DNA of 64,000 bases from Candidatus Regiella endosymbiont of Tuberolachnus salignus (GTDB lineage Bacteria > Pseudomonadota > Gammaproteobacteria > Enterobacterales > Enterobacteriaceae): contig NZ_OZ026542.1 in NCBI RefSeq assembly GCF_964020115.1, positions 1,116,001 to 1,180,000 of the forward strand, read 5' to 3'. The notes under the pieces are model-generated. The model was not told the DNA's origin, searched no databases, and saw nothing but the letters and a program-made list of their open reading frames with translations. The stretch's first letter is position 1. Each line of letters begins with the position of its first letter. This document shows positions 20,442 to 29,877 of the stretch, piece after piece. The position numbers and the translations under genes were made by a program.

Positions 20442-21511
20442 TCATTTTCCCTAGATAAATGGGGGCGATACCATTCGAGCGTTCGACGTAATGCTTCATC
20501 CAGTGGAATGCTAATTTTCAAGTTGAGCTCATTTTTCGCTCGACTGATATCTGGAACATAGCGCTCAGGAGGCGTTTCTTGGCAAATTTTTCCTAATATT
20601 TTGATGTTTGGATCACTCACCCCGCTAATTCTTGCAATCATCAACGCAAGTTCTTTAATTGAAATTGCATGGTCAGAACCAACATTATAAGCCCGGCAGG
20701 CTTGACCACGGATTAGGATACCCAATAACCATATGACGAGGTCAGTGGCATACATATAAGAGCGCAGAGGGGTGCCATTTCCTTTTATTATAAAAGGCTC
20801 GTTATTTATGGCGTTAAGAATAAAATTACCTGCCGCAAATTGCTTATCCAACGCAAGGTAAGGACCTATTTGTGCAAAAACACGGGCAGATTTACACGCC
20901 ATGCCTTCTGTGGAATAGGCACTACCGAGCCATTCAGTCACTATCTTCCCTATCCCATAAGCCGAGTTTAGTGAATCTAAATTTGGCCTTCCAAGGTATT
21001 CTTCGGAGATTAAATTTAAATGATGAGGTATGGAGCCATAAACTGCACCAGAACTAAGCAACAAGACGTTAGCTACACCTCTTTGTTTGCAGAAATCCAA
21101 TACACGCTTCGTACCACATACGGTCACATCGAATGTATCAAGTGGTGTATTAACAACAATAACATCAGTCGCTGCGTGAATGGCGTGTGTAAATTCACCC
21201 TCTGGAAATTGAAAATCACGTACGTCCCCTGCAATAAATGTTATTGCGGAATCAGTACTTAAATGAGGATTTTTTGATAAAAATTTATCTGGATCACGAC
21301 TTAATAGGGTAATAGTGATATTTAAATCCAAAAGCTGATTGGCGTAACAAATCGACTCCAGTAGCCATCGTCCAATATAGCCAGTGCCTCCTGTTATAAA
21401 TAGACGAGCCGATTTTAATGCGAGCAGATCTGGTTTACAGTGATTAACAATATGCTTCAAATCAGTATCAGTAAATATTGTAAGCATCTCAGGAAGACCT
21501 ATCATTTCCAT
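20438..21511 (-). CDS. NAD-dependent epimerase/dehydratase (SDR)
   Basis: 357 residues, with about 35 extra residues before the Rossmann motif ITGGTGYIGRW. LLSSGAVYG and SAYGIGKIVTEW give the Ser and Tyr/Lys catalytic residues, and RSYMYATDLV is the usual extended-SDR element. A GGAGG site precedes ATG 21511 by ten bases. Immediately followed by the split transketolase, so it may reduce or epimerise the branched sugar, comparable in place to YerF beside YerE in yersiniose synthesis. The exact reaction is unknown. Confidence 0.75.
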   Translation of the reverse strand: MEMIGLPEMLTIFTDTDLKHIVNHCKPDLLALKSARLFITGGTGYIGRWLLESICYANQLLDLNITITLLSRDPDKFLSKNPHLSTDSAITFIAGDVRDFQFPEGEFTHAIHAATDVIVVNTPLDTFDVTVCGTKRVLDFCKQRGVANVLLLSSGAVYGSIPHHLNLISEEYLGRPNLDSLNSAYGIGKIVTEWLGSAYSTEGMACKSARVFAQIGPYLALDKQFAAGNFILNAINNEPFIIKGNGTPLRSYMYATDLVIWLLGILIRGQACRAYNVGSDHAISIKELALMIARISGVSDPNIKILGKICQETPPERYVPDISRAKNELNLKISIPLDEALRRTLEWYRPHLSRENE

Positions 21512-21677
21512 AATGTAATTGCCTCCGGTAATTTTTTATTCCTAAACTAAAAAAGAACAGTTATTCTCTTTTTTGGTTACCAGTCAGATAATCCGGAGGC
21601 GAGAAAATACAATCTAAAGCGTTTGATGCATAAAAAGATCAGGGTTGTGGGAATACCGAAAACAAGATAATTATTAA

Positions 21678-22451
21678 TTATTCAAACACAGCCCAAGCAC
21701 AGGTTGGTTGATGGGGGAAGTGGTGTAAACGTAGATTGTTTAATCCTAAAACTTCTATAACAGCCTGCGTCTCTCCAGGAAATAACTTATAGTTTAATTC
21801 ATCAAATACCAGCAAAGAACCTTTTGTTAAACGGGGTATGATTGCTTCAAGTACATCTTTTGTAGGCTTGTAAATATCCATATCCAGAATGGCCATCGCG
21901 ATCACGGCGTGTGTATTTTCAGAAAGCCACTTCGAAGTTGTTAAAGATGCATCACCTTTTACTAGTTCAAATTTTTTCATATGAGAGAGGGGGCAATTTT
22001 TCTCATGCAATGAGAGTATGTCCTCTAAAATTTTTTCATAGTCAGCTTCTACTCTGAAATCACCGTCTAGATGCGTCGTTCCATCTTTACCACTGTCGAC
22101 ATTCACAAACCCCTCGAAGGTATCAAACCCCACGATTGTCCGGCAATGATTATAAGGTTCATAGATGCCACGGAGCGCAATCAGTTGTGATAATGTGGCT
22201 CCATAACGAACACCAAATTCACATATAACACCAGGTACCCCTATTATTTTTTTATATAAATTATCTAGATATAAAGAACGACTCAATGTTTGACGAGTAG
22301 TAGTCACAGGTGTATGTTGATTCCAGTTTTCTCCAAAATTTGGAAGGATATTTAAATGGTGTTTTAGTAGATTAGCCATAATTTGGCGCTCATCTTCTGT
22401 TCGTCCTATAGTTTCATAGTTTGCAGTTCTATAATAAATGTCTTTTTTCAT
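21678..22451 (-). CDS. TylF/MycF-type class I SAM methyltransferase
   Basis: ATG 22451 follows GGAG at good spacing; a GTG six bases upstream is less likely. The 257-residue protein has VICEFGVRYGATLSQL (SAM-binding), GFDTFEGF, and LDMDIYKPTKDVLEAI with acidic metal ligands, as in macrocin O-methyltransferases. It probably O-methylates a sugar of the polysaccharide. It lies 166 bases from the SDR gene and about 100 bases after rfbH. Confidence 0.75.
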   Translation of the reverse strand: MKKDIYYRTANYETIGRTEDERQIMANLLKHHLNILPNFGENWNQHTPVTTTRQTLSRSLYLDNLYKKIIGVPGVICEFGVRYGATLSQLIALRGIYEPYNHCRTIVGFDTFEGFVNVDSGKDGTTHLDGDFRVEADYEKILEDILSLHEKNCPLSHMKKFELVKGDASLTTSKWLSENTHAVIAMAILDMDIYKPTKDVLEAIIPRLTKGSLLVFDELNYKLFPGETQAVIEVLGLNNLRLHHFPHQPTCAWAVFE

Positions 22452-22549
22452 GGTCACTCCATTTTAATTTTTCTAACTTTAGGATTTACAAAAAATAAAC
22501 CCTATGCGTTTCTTCTGGGTAAAAATTTATAGAATCTATCCTTAATTAA

Positions 22550-23854
22550 TTATCCAAAAAACTCTTCAAGTTTACTTACTACATAATCCAGATGCTCCTG
22601 AGTCAATCCGGGATAAATACCGATCCAGAAAGTTTGATTCATAATTCTGTCTGTATTGGTCAATTTACCAACAACACGATATTTAACATTATGGAAATAA
22701 GGCTGTCTGGTTAAATTACCAGCGAAAAGTAAACGAGTGCCTATTTTAGCGGCATCGAGAAATTTAATGAGCTCAATGCGCGTCACGCCACTGCTTTCTT
22801 TTAAGGTAATGGGGAAACCAAACCATGAGGGATCGGATTTTTCAGTTGCTTCCGGTAACTCAATAAAATCTGCTAATGGTTGCAGCGCCTGTTTTAAATA
22901 AGCAAAGTTCGCTTTACGCTTTGTCACAAATTCATCTAGACGTTCCAACTGCGCTAACCCACAGGCAGCCTGCATATCGGTAATTTTTAGGTTATAGCCC
23001 AGGTGGAAATAAGTATATTTATGATCATAGCCGAAGGGTAACGAGCCTAATTGCCAGCCAAAACGTTTTTTGCAGGTGTTATCGCAACCTGGTTCACAGT
23101 AGCAATCACGCCCCCAATCACGAAATGATTCGATAATAGTTTTTAATTTCGCCGATTTAGTGAAAACGGCACCTCCTTCTCCCATGGTGATGTGGTGAGC
23201 CGGATAGAAGCTTACTGTGCCAATGTCACCGAAGGTGCCCGCCATTTTGCCATTGTATGTTGAGCCTAACGCATCACAGCAATCTTCAATTAGCCATAAA
23301 TGATATTTATCCGCTAGGCGGCGTACTTCATCTAAATTAAATAGATTGCCTAACGTGTGCGCAATCATAATGGCTTTGGTTTTATCGCTGACAGCGGCCT
23401 CAATTAGGCTAGCATTAATGTTATAGGTGGGGATGTCGACATCAACAAAAACAGGAATTAAGCCATTTTGAATAGTAGGGTTCACCGTTGTCGGGAAGCC
23501 AGCTGCTACCGTTATCACCTCATCCCCCGGTTTCAGCGCCCGTTCGCCTAATTTGGGTGATGTTAATGCTGTCAATGCCAACAAATTAGCGGAGGAACCC
23601 GAGGTGGTGGTTAACACATGACGCACACCCAAGTAATCACCCTATTTTTTTTCAAAAGCCGCATTAAAACGCCCCGTGGTTAACCAACCGTCTAACGAAG
23701 CCTCTACCATCAATTGCAACTCTTTAGCACCTATCACTTTACCGGAAGGCGGAACCACACTCTCGCCCGTTTTAAAGGGAGGAGGGGCTAGTGTGATGTC
23801 GGCGTACTGGGCAACCAATTCGCTAATCTGTTGCCGGAGGGTTTCTTGCTTCAT
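22550..23854 (-). pseudogene. rfbH: CDP-4-keto-6-deoxyglucose 3-dehydrase, amber-interrupted
   Basis: The full frame from ATG 23854 to 22550 is 435 codons and matches RfbH/DdhC (E1), the PMP and 2Fe-2S enzyme that starts 3-deoxygenation to CDP-3,6-dideoxyhexoses. After 70 codons (…GRFNAAFEKK) a single in-frame TAG occurs where the family has Leu (TTG to TAG). The frame resumes with [15 protein letters not shown]. The remainder is intact: [20 protein letters not shown] with the PMP-site His, and the [11 protein letters not shown] cluster cysteines. Either a recent pseudogene, a sequencing error, or rescued by readthrough. It overlaps rfbG by ATGA. Confidence 0.9.
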
Positions 23855-24945
23855 AATATCCCGTTATCCAAATTTTTGGTGTTCATGTAATCATTAATTT
23901 CATTGATTGTGTAATGGCGCATCTTTTCACCTGATAACCAGGCTTGATGCCATTTCACAATATAGTCTAACGTTGTATCAAGACTCCAACGTGGCCACCA
24001 TCCCAGTTGCATTTTTGCTTTTGAGCAGTCTAATTTAAGATAGTGTGCTTCATGGGGATGCTTGGTTTCATCTAATAATTGCCCGCCTGATCTTTCCCCC
24101 CAAAGCAGCTTGATTTTCTCCACAATATTTTGTACCGAAGTGGCATCAGATTCATTTGGGCCAAAATTCCAACTTTCTGCATATTTTCCCTCTGCATCAT
24201 ATAATTTTTCGGCTAATAATAAATAACCAGATAGAGGCTCTAATACATGCTGCCAAGGGCGAATGGCAGTGGGGTTGCGGATAACAAGCAGTTTAGATGC
24301 TGTAAAAGCCCGCAAAATATCAGGAACAATACGATCTAACGCCCAATCTCCCCCTCCAATCACATTGCCGGCACGGACTGTTGCGACCGCTGTGCCATGC
24401 TGTGCATATTTTGCTGGATTGAAAAAAGAGTTACGGTAAGACGCCGTGACTAATTCCGCACAGCCTTTACTATTGGAATAGGGATCATACCCGCCCATTG
24501 CCTCATGTTCACGATAGCCCCAAACCCATTCTTTGTTATCGTAACATTTGTCACTGGTGATATTGATTAGCGCTTTTACGCCACCTACTTGGCGCACAGC
24601 TTCCAGTATATAAACGGTACCCATCACATTGGTTGAATAGGTTTCAACAGGTTCACTATAAGATAAACGCACCAGAGGTTGAGCCGCCAGATGAAAAACA
24701 ATTTCTGGTTTAAATGTGCTTATGGATTTTAACAGCTGTTGATCATCGCGAATATCGCCTATTTCGGAAGCCATACCTTCAGCAACATTGGCCACCTGAA
24801 ATAAGTTCGGTTCAGTGGGTGGAGTGAGTGAATACCCTTTCACCTTTGCACCCATATGCTGTAGCCAAAGACTTAACCAACTCCCTTTAAATCCAGTATG
24901 TCCGGTAACAAAAACACGTTTATTTTGCCAAAAAATTTTATCCAT
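23851..24945 (-). CDS. rfbG: CDP-glucose 4,6-dehydratase
   Basis: A 364-residue extended SDR with VTGHTGFKGSWL, LAAQPLVRLSY, NITSDKCY and YDPYSNSKG, all specific for CDP-glucose 4,6-dehydratase. It makes CDP-4-keto-6-deoxyglucose, the substrate of RfbH. Placed between rfbF and rfbH in the order known from Salmonella and Yersinia dideoxysugar clusters. Intact. Confidence 0.95.
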   Translation of the reverse strand: MDKIFWQNKRVFVTGHTGFKGSWLSLWLQHMGAKVKGYSLTPPTEPNLFQVANVAEGMASEIGDIRDDQQLLKSISTFKPEIVFHLAAQPLVRLSYSEPVETYSTNVMGTVYILEAVRQVGGVKALINITSDKCYDNKEWVWGYREHEAMGGYDPYSNSKGCAELVTASYRNSFFNPAKYAQHGTAVATVRAGNVIGGGDWALDRIVPDILRAFTASKLLVIRNPTAIRPWQHVLEPLSGYLLLAEKLYDAEGKYAESWNFGPNESDATSVQNIVEKIKLLWGERSGGQLLDETKHPHEAHYLKLDCSKAKMQLGWWPRWSLDTTLDYIVKWHQAWLSGEKMRHYTINEINDYMNTKNLDNGIL

Positions 24946-24951
24946 TATTTG

Positions 24952-25725
24952 CTACTTCCATACTTTCCAAGGTGCCTGATTTTCTTCCCACAGCTGGTGC
25001 AGATAGTTTTTATCGCGCAAGGTATCCATTGGCTGCCAGAAACCGGTATGTTTATAAGCCATCAATTCTCCTTTTGAGGCCAACGTTATCAAGGGTTGCT
25101 GCTCCCAGATGGTTTGGTCATTATCGATTAAATCGATAACCTTTGGTGAAAGGACAAAATACCCGCCATTAATCATGCTGCCGTCACCTCTTGGTTTCTC
25201 TTCAAAACTGTGGACTTGCCCGTCCTTAATATTCAAGGCTCCAAAACGCGCCGGTGGGAACGCAGCAGTTAATGTGGCTTGTTTACCGTTTTTTTGATGA
25301 AAATTAATTAATTCAGTGATATTAATGTCGCTGACACCATCACCGTAGGTAAAACAAAATGCTTCATCATCTTTAATATAATCCTGTACACGTTTCAGTC
25401 GCCCCCCCGTCATAGAATTCTCGCCGGTATCAACTAGAGTTACCTTCCACGGATCTACCCGTTTTTGATGTACTTCCATTTTATTGTCACGCATACAGAA
25501 GGTAATATCTGACATGTGCATGAAATAATTAGCAAAATATTCCTTTATTAAGTAACCCTTATATCCACAACAGATAATGAAGTCATTAATGCCGTAAAAA
25601 GAGTAGAGCTTCATGATATGCCATAAAATAGGTTTACTACCAATTTCTACCATCGGTTTGGGTCTTATCACGGTTTCTTCACTCAACCGTGTTCCCAAGC
25701 CACCTGCAAGAATGACTGCTTTCAT
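24952..25725 (-). CDS. rfbF: Glucose-1-phosphate cytidylyltransferase
   Basis: The start at 25725 follows GGAGG and gives [18 protein letters not shown], the nucleotide-binding signature; 257 residues equals the Salmonella enzyme. RPKPMVEIG and YGDGVSDI are further family motifs. It makes CDP-glucose for RfbG. First gene of the CDP-dideoxyhexose block, with a 317-base gap upstream that may hold a promoter. Confidence 0.95.
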   Translation of the reverse strand: MKAVILAGGLGTRLSEETVIRPKPMVEIGSKPILWHIMKLYSFYGINDFIICCGYKGYLIKEYFANYFMHMSDITFCMRDNKMEVHQKRVDPWKVTLVDTGENSMTGGRLKRVQDYIKDDEAFCFTYGDGVSDINITELINFHQKNGKQATLTAAFPPARFGALNIKDGQVHSFEEKPRGDGSMINGGYFVLSPKVIDLIDNDQTIWEQQPLITLASKGELMAYKHTGFWQPMDTLRDKNYLHQLWEENQAPWKVWK

Positions 25726-25737
25726 GTTACCCTCCAT

Positions 25738-26054
25738 TATTTTTTCGCCGTTGTTATATATCAGCGCAATTTAAACTACCAAAATCCCAGCGAATTAGAA
25801 GAAATTATCAATGCTATTGTTGCTTTTGGATGTATCACATTAGGAATGGAGATGGCAATATCTTGACTTTCACTTTGGCTACTAAAAAATTAACCGTCAT
25901 CACTCGCTGTGGATTGGCATCGTAAACGGCAAATTTTAGTACAGCAAAACATTGGCGTTTGCTACATTCTTTCGGTACCGACAGAGTTAACATAAAAAGA
26001 GACCGTTTTGCCACAGGTGTAATATATGTAGATAGCGTAATGATAACAGGAAGT
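25738..26054. other. Intergenic region without an assignable gene
   Basis: Space between the aldolase gene and rfbF. The minus strand has a 52-codon open stretch (25835-25993, beginning MLTLSVPKECSKRQ) whose frame stays open upstream into the aldolase end, so it may be a fragment of a decayed gene. I do not recognise it. No terminator or convincing promoter was seen. It probably marks the joint between two inserted gene blocks. Confidence 0.4.
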
Positions 26055-27080
26055 TTATTGAATATTAACCTGCTTACGGTACTGTTCAGCGTCCCAATTT
26101 AGCAGTTCAGCAATTTGTAAACTTGATAAAATATAAAGGTATGAGTCAATCTCTTGCCTTTTTATCACATCATAGTAGCACCGTAGCTGTGCTTGTTTGG
26201 CGCGATTGAACGTGGGTTTGACATAAACCCCCCTGTTTTGAATAAAAACAAGCTCAGGGGAATGTTGCTCTTGCCGATTTTTAAACAGAAAATCGTCCAA
26301 GGTTTTATAGGTATAAGCCTGGGGCCCTAAAAAAACAACATGGTCTGGATATAAAGCCCAATACTTATCAAGACGGTTAAATAGTTCGGGATCACGTACC
26401 AGCTCGTGGACCTCAATGTCTTGAATAGGAATATAGTGATCTAATGCTTCGGGGGCTTCATTCTGTACGTTACTGAAAGTATTCCTCGGTATTGTGGTTA
26501 ACTTTTGAATGATTATCGTCAGCATATCGTTTACTTCATCTATATGCTCTCCACCTACGACTACACCATGATTGCGTAAGAATATGAGCTTTAGCTGTGG
26601 ATCCGCTGAGGTAGCCTGAAAAACCGCCTGAGCGAGTTCTTTTCCTGGCTTATAGTAGTCAATCAACACCCACGGAGGACAATTAGTGAGTAATCGGCAC
26701 AATTCAGTCTCACAGTCATGGCGAATCAAATAAGCTAATATTTCAATAGCGTGCAAATGCACAACAATTTTTTGTGGCATTAAGGCATGCAGCAAGGTTT
26801 CGATAGAAGGCTTAAGAGGCGAATTATTTTGTAATGTTGGTGCCACATCAAAGTCGCCATTTTTTATGGCTTCACGAAGGTAGGGTAAATCCGCCGGTAT
26901 AAAAATTTCTTTTTCAGATGCATCGGCAAGCCAAGCGCCAGAAGCTTTGACCCAGAGTGTCTCGCCGTCCTTCCACGAAACATTTCCCCCGGCGGCTTGG
27001 ACGAGCAGAGGATCGGCTCCGATTCGGGCACAAAAATCGCTTATCTGTTCCACAATACCGTTGTTTGGCATAGTAATCAC
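26055..27080 (-). CDS. Class II aldolase/adducin family protein
   Basis: About 341 residues. The first 200 residues form the class II aldolase fold: AAGGNVSWKDG, LPPSIETLLH-type LKPSIETLLHALMP, VVHLHAIEILA with the zinc His pair, and FLRNHGVVVGG with the third His. GTG 27080 forms a GTGA overlap with the HAD gene; ATG 27071 is an alternative. The C-terminal 130 residues are unassigned. It likely cleaves or dehydrates a small phosphorylated sugar, or makes one by aldol reaction. Substrate unknown. Confidence 0.7.
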   Translation of the reverse strand: MITMPNNGIVEQISDFCARIGADPLLVQAAGGNVSWKDGETLWVKASGAWLADASEKEIFIPADLPYLREAIKNGDFDVAPTLQNNSPLKPSIETLLHALMPQKIVVHLHAIEILAYLIRHDCETELCRLLTNCPPWVLIDYYKPGKELAQAVFQATSADPQLKLIFLRNHGVVVGGEHIDEVNDMLTIIIQKLTTIPRNTFSNVQNEAPEALDHYIPIQDIEVHELVRDPELFNRLDKYWALYPDHVVFLGPQAYTYKTLDDFLFKNRQEQHSPELVFIQNRGVYVKPTFNRAKQAQLRCYYDVIKRQEIDSYLYILSSLQIAELLNWDAEQYRKQVNIQ

Positions 27081-27826
27081 TCTTGATTTCCTAACTTGGC
27101 TATCAGTTTTCTTAATGAATCAAAATGATTGAATGAAGCATCGGGCGCATTTTGGCCAGTGCCTAATTCAACTCCTGCATGTATTTTTTGCAGTGTCACA
27201 GCCTTGATCTGTTCGCGTCCGCCACGAATATCATTGACGGCATTGTCACCAATCATCCAAACACAATCCCCTTTTGGTCTCATTTTCTCCAATGCAATTT
27301 GGAATGGTGCTGTATGAGGTTTATCAAAACCCGCTTCTTCACTGGTCACAATGTAATCAAAATAGCGATCTAAACCAAAATAAACGACTTTTCTAAATTG
27401 GATCTGGGCAGTTAAGTCGGTCACTATTGCGGTCGGGATACCCAGTAACCGGATGTCGTCCAACAACTCTTTTACCCCCTCAAACAAGATGGCGTTACTC
27501 AGAAAGGTTCGCCAATAAGTTTGCTCAAAATCCAGTGCCAGCAACACTTGTGAGCCTAGCCCCAGGATCTCAAGCATTCGCTGGAGATAAAGCAATCGGC
27601 TATGAGAGGATGCCGTATGTTGCAGACGATTTTTTATTTGATTTCTCGCCTCACAAAACGCTTTATCAAAATCTGCAGGTAAAATAGAAAACGTTTTGAC
27701 GACTTTATCACGCACCGCCTTTTGGGCGCTCGCATGAGCTGGATTATAGGGATACAGGGTATTGTCTGTATCAAATAAAAAAGCATTAGGCAGACGAGTA
27801 AATGGTTCAGAATTATAGATTTTCAC
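27077..27826 (-). CDS. HAD-IA hydrolase, pyrimidine 5'-nucleotidase-like
   Basis: 249 residues with FLFDTDNTLYPYNPA (nucleophile), IVTDLTAQIQF (motif II), FDKPHTAPF (motif III Lys) and WMIGDNAVNDIRGG (motif IV). The DNTLYP type of motif I is seen in SDT1/pyrimidine 5'-nucleotidase relatives. Overlaps by ATGA with the preceding membrane-kinase gene and by GTGA with the aldolase. It is probably a phosphatase for a pathway intermediate. Confidence 0.75.
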   Translation of the reverse strand: MKIYNSEPFTRLPNAFLFDTDNTLYPYNPAHASAQKAVRDKVVKTFSILPADFDKAFCEARNQIKNRLQHTASSHSRLLYLQRMLEILGLGSQVLLALDFEQTYWRTFLSNAILFEGVKELLDDIRLLGIPTAIVTDLTAQIQFRKVVYFGLDRYFDYIVTSEEAGFDKPHTAPFQIALEKMRPKGDCVWMIGDNAVNDIRGGREQIKAVTLQKIHAGVELGTGQNAPDASFNHFDSLRKLIAKLGNQE

Positions 27827-29877
27827 TGTATAAATCGCTTGATCAGTGCTTGGTTAATATGAGATAGGGTGACCAATTGCATTAAACCTGCCATGCCATC
27901 CTGCCATTTGGGTTGAATATCTAAGAACTCCAAAATTTGTGGGCATAGTATTTCTGCTGCCATGGCTACATCAGCCGCTGAGGTTTCACCCTCTATTGTC
28001 ATTTGTATTTCCTCGCTATTCTCACCTTTGACCATATCGATATGTAAGCCACACACCCCGATTAACACTCGATTCAGTGAGAATTCATTCAACCCCCGTC
28101 GAGTTTTTACTACTAATTGCAGGCGAAGAGGATGCTGATCATCTAATTTTTCCAACATCCAGGGATGGATCGGCTGTAATGACAAGATCAAATCGGCGTA
28201 ACTAGATTGAGGACGAATAAAACGAGCAGAATCGGCTTCTCTTCTTTCAAATGAGGCGAGCACTTGTTCAATAGTATGACCTCGCTGGTAGACATCTCGC
28301 TTGAGCTTAAAATGTCGCCTTAATCCTTCATTAATATCTAAATAAATCTTAAGGTTGTAGCATTCTCTTAGCATCGGTAGATAAAGTACATGCAATCCGC
28401 TAGCAATGATGAAGTCATTACTCTTGATACGTAATGGTTTACTCATTTTTCCTGTTTGATGATCGTAGTGCCTTGATTGAATCGCTTTTCCGTCAGCCAA
28501 AGAAACGAGGTCATGGCAGAATCCCTCTAGATCGTTAGCCGTCGGGTTGAGATGCGTCATCACTTGCCACATAGGCTTCTGCCTATCCCACAGGTGATAA
28601 TCGTCACCAGAAAGTTTGACTACAGAATGCTGGCCAAAAAGTCCGATGATAGCATCGGTAAAACTGTCTTTACCCGCTCCTGAATCACCTGCGATACCGA
28701 TAATAAAGGGTTTTCTGCTCAATCGAAAAAAATCATTCCGGCTTATCGCCTCACGCCAGATGCGAATTGCTACCACTACACCAATGGCAACCATAACGGT
28801 ATGTAGAAGCGAAATGGCATGGCTACCAAACCGTCCTCCAAGCAGGAAGATAGCCCCTAAATCAAATACAAGTCCATTGGCTAATGATACAGGGGTAATA
28901 AGTAGGGTACTCAGTACATACAACCCTGAAAATATGCCGACCAATATCATCGCGATGCGGCCGCTCATTGCCTGATAGAAAGCAAGAAAAGGCATGCTCC
29001 ATACAAACCAACCAGGCGATCCTGGTATCATCAAAACAATCAATAAAAAAGCCAGGCCAGTGGCCGCTTGAAACAGATCGAAGTTAAAACGTTTAAAGCG
29101 CCATGTTAGGTAAAGCATCATCATATAAATCAGTGGCACAATGTAGATAGATATGTTGCCGCCTAAATTTAGCATTAAGCGGTAAATGCTTTTCATTTCA
29201 GGGTTGCTAAACAACATTTGCATGCCGCTACTGGAAAAAATAAAGGGCGTAGCGAAAAAAAGGGTGCTGACGGAAAGACCGATCAAGAACGCTGCCAGGC
29301 GTTGCCTGAGTGCTTTATTGTTATACAGATAGATTAAAAAGAATGGCAAAGCGACAAGCATGCTGAGCTTAGCCGAAATAGCCGCCACGCAAACTGCTCC
29401 CGCCAATTTAAATTTTCGCTGGCGAAGACCATATATTGACAGAATTAATAATAAAACCGGGATCAGATCATTTAAGCCTAATCCATAGCTGGCAACTATA
29501 ATAATAGGAGATAGCCAATAGGCGACTAAAAGTAATTTTTGTCGCCTTGGCAGTAATCGATGAAGAATAAACAACAAAACAAAGTCGGCTGCTAATAATG
29601 TTAATTGATAGCCATATTGCAGCGGAAAACCCGCCAATTTAGCAATAAGTACCAGCGGCAGAAAAACTATCCACATCACATAGCCATAGGGAAAAGCGGC
29701 GGCGGTTCCTCCCGCTTTAAGCCAGACAGCCCAGGGGTCAAAGCTCAGATGAGTAGTGGTAATATCCAGAAACGGCACATACCAATCAATAGCCGGATGG
29801 GGAGCCATGGTGACGATCAGTGCTAGCCGGATTAACAGACCCAATATAAAGAAGGGATTAAAACACAGTTTTTTCAT
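27823..29877 (-). CDS. Fusion: multi-pass membrane protein plus P-loop kinase (uridine kinase-like)
   Basis: The start at 29877 gives an ATGA overlap with the upstream stop; 684 residues. The first about 375 residues are hydrophobic with many transmembrane segments and an early DWYVPFLDITT loop, like GT-C/DUF2029 mannosyltransferases. From about residue 385 a soluble domain begins IIGIAGDSGAGKDSFTDAI, a Walker A of the uridine kinase/phosphoribulokinase family, and runs to the C-terminus. I know no standard protein with this arrangement. It could couple phosphorylation of a cytoplasmic alcohol with a membrane transfer step. Confidence 0.65.
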   Translation of the reverse strand: MKKLCFNPFFILGLLIRLALIVTMAPHPAIDWYVPFLDITTTHLSFDPWAVWLKAGGTAAAFPYGYVMWIVFLPLVLIAKLAGFPLQYGYQLTLLAADFVLLFILHRLLPRRQKLLLVAYWLSPIIIVASYGLGLNDLIPVLLLILSIYGLRQRKFKLAGAVCVAAISAKLSMLVALPFFLIYLYNNKALRQRLAAFLIGLSVSTLFFATPFIFSSSGMQMLFSNPEMKSIYRLMLNLGGNISIYIVPLIYMMMLYLTWRFKRFNFDLFQAATGLAFLLIVLMIPGSPGWFVWSMPFLAFYQAMSGRIAMILVGIFSGLYVLSTLLITPVSLANGLVFDLGAIFLLGGRFGSHAISLLHTVMVAIGVVVAIRIWREAISRNDFFRLSRKPFIIGIAGDSGAGKDSFTDAIIGLFGQHSVVKLSGDDYHLWDRQKPMWQVMTHLNPTANDLEGFCHDLVSLADGKAIQSRHYDHQTGKMSKPLRIKSNDFIIASGLHVLYLPMLRECYNLKIYLDINEGLRRHFKLKRDVYQRGHTIEQVLASFERREADSARFIRPQSSYADLILSLQPIHPWMLEKLDDQHPLRLQLVVKTRRGLNEFSLNRVLIGVCGLHIDMVKGENSEEIQMTIEGETSAADVAMAAEILCPQILEFLDIQPKWQDGMAGLMQLVTLSHINQALIKRFIQ

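Noticed and set aside
13833-23854. Genome-wide reassignment or suppression of TAG, from two in-frame amber codons
   Set aside because: Only two cases, one in a decaying DUF29 tandem where the sister copy has a frameshift. TAG also ends a normal gene here (the N-terminal transketolase subunit). Ordinary pseudogene mutations explain it.
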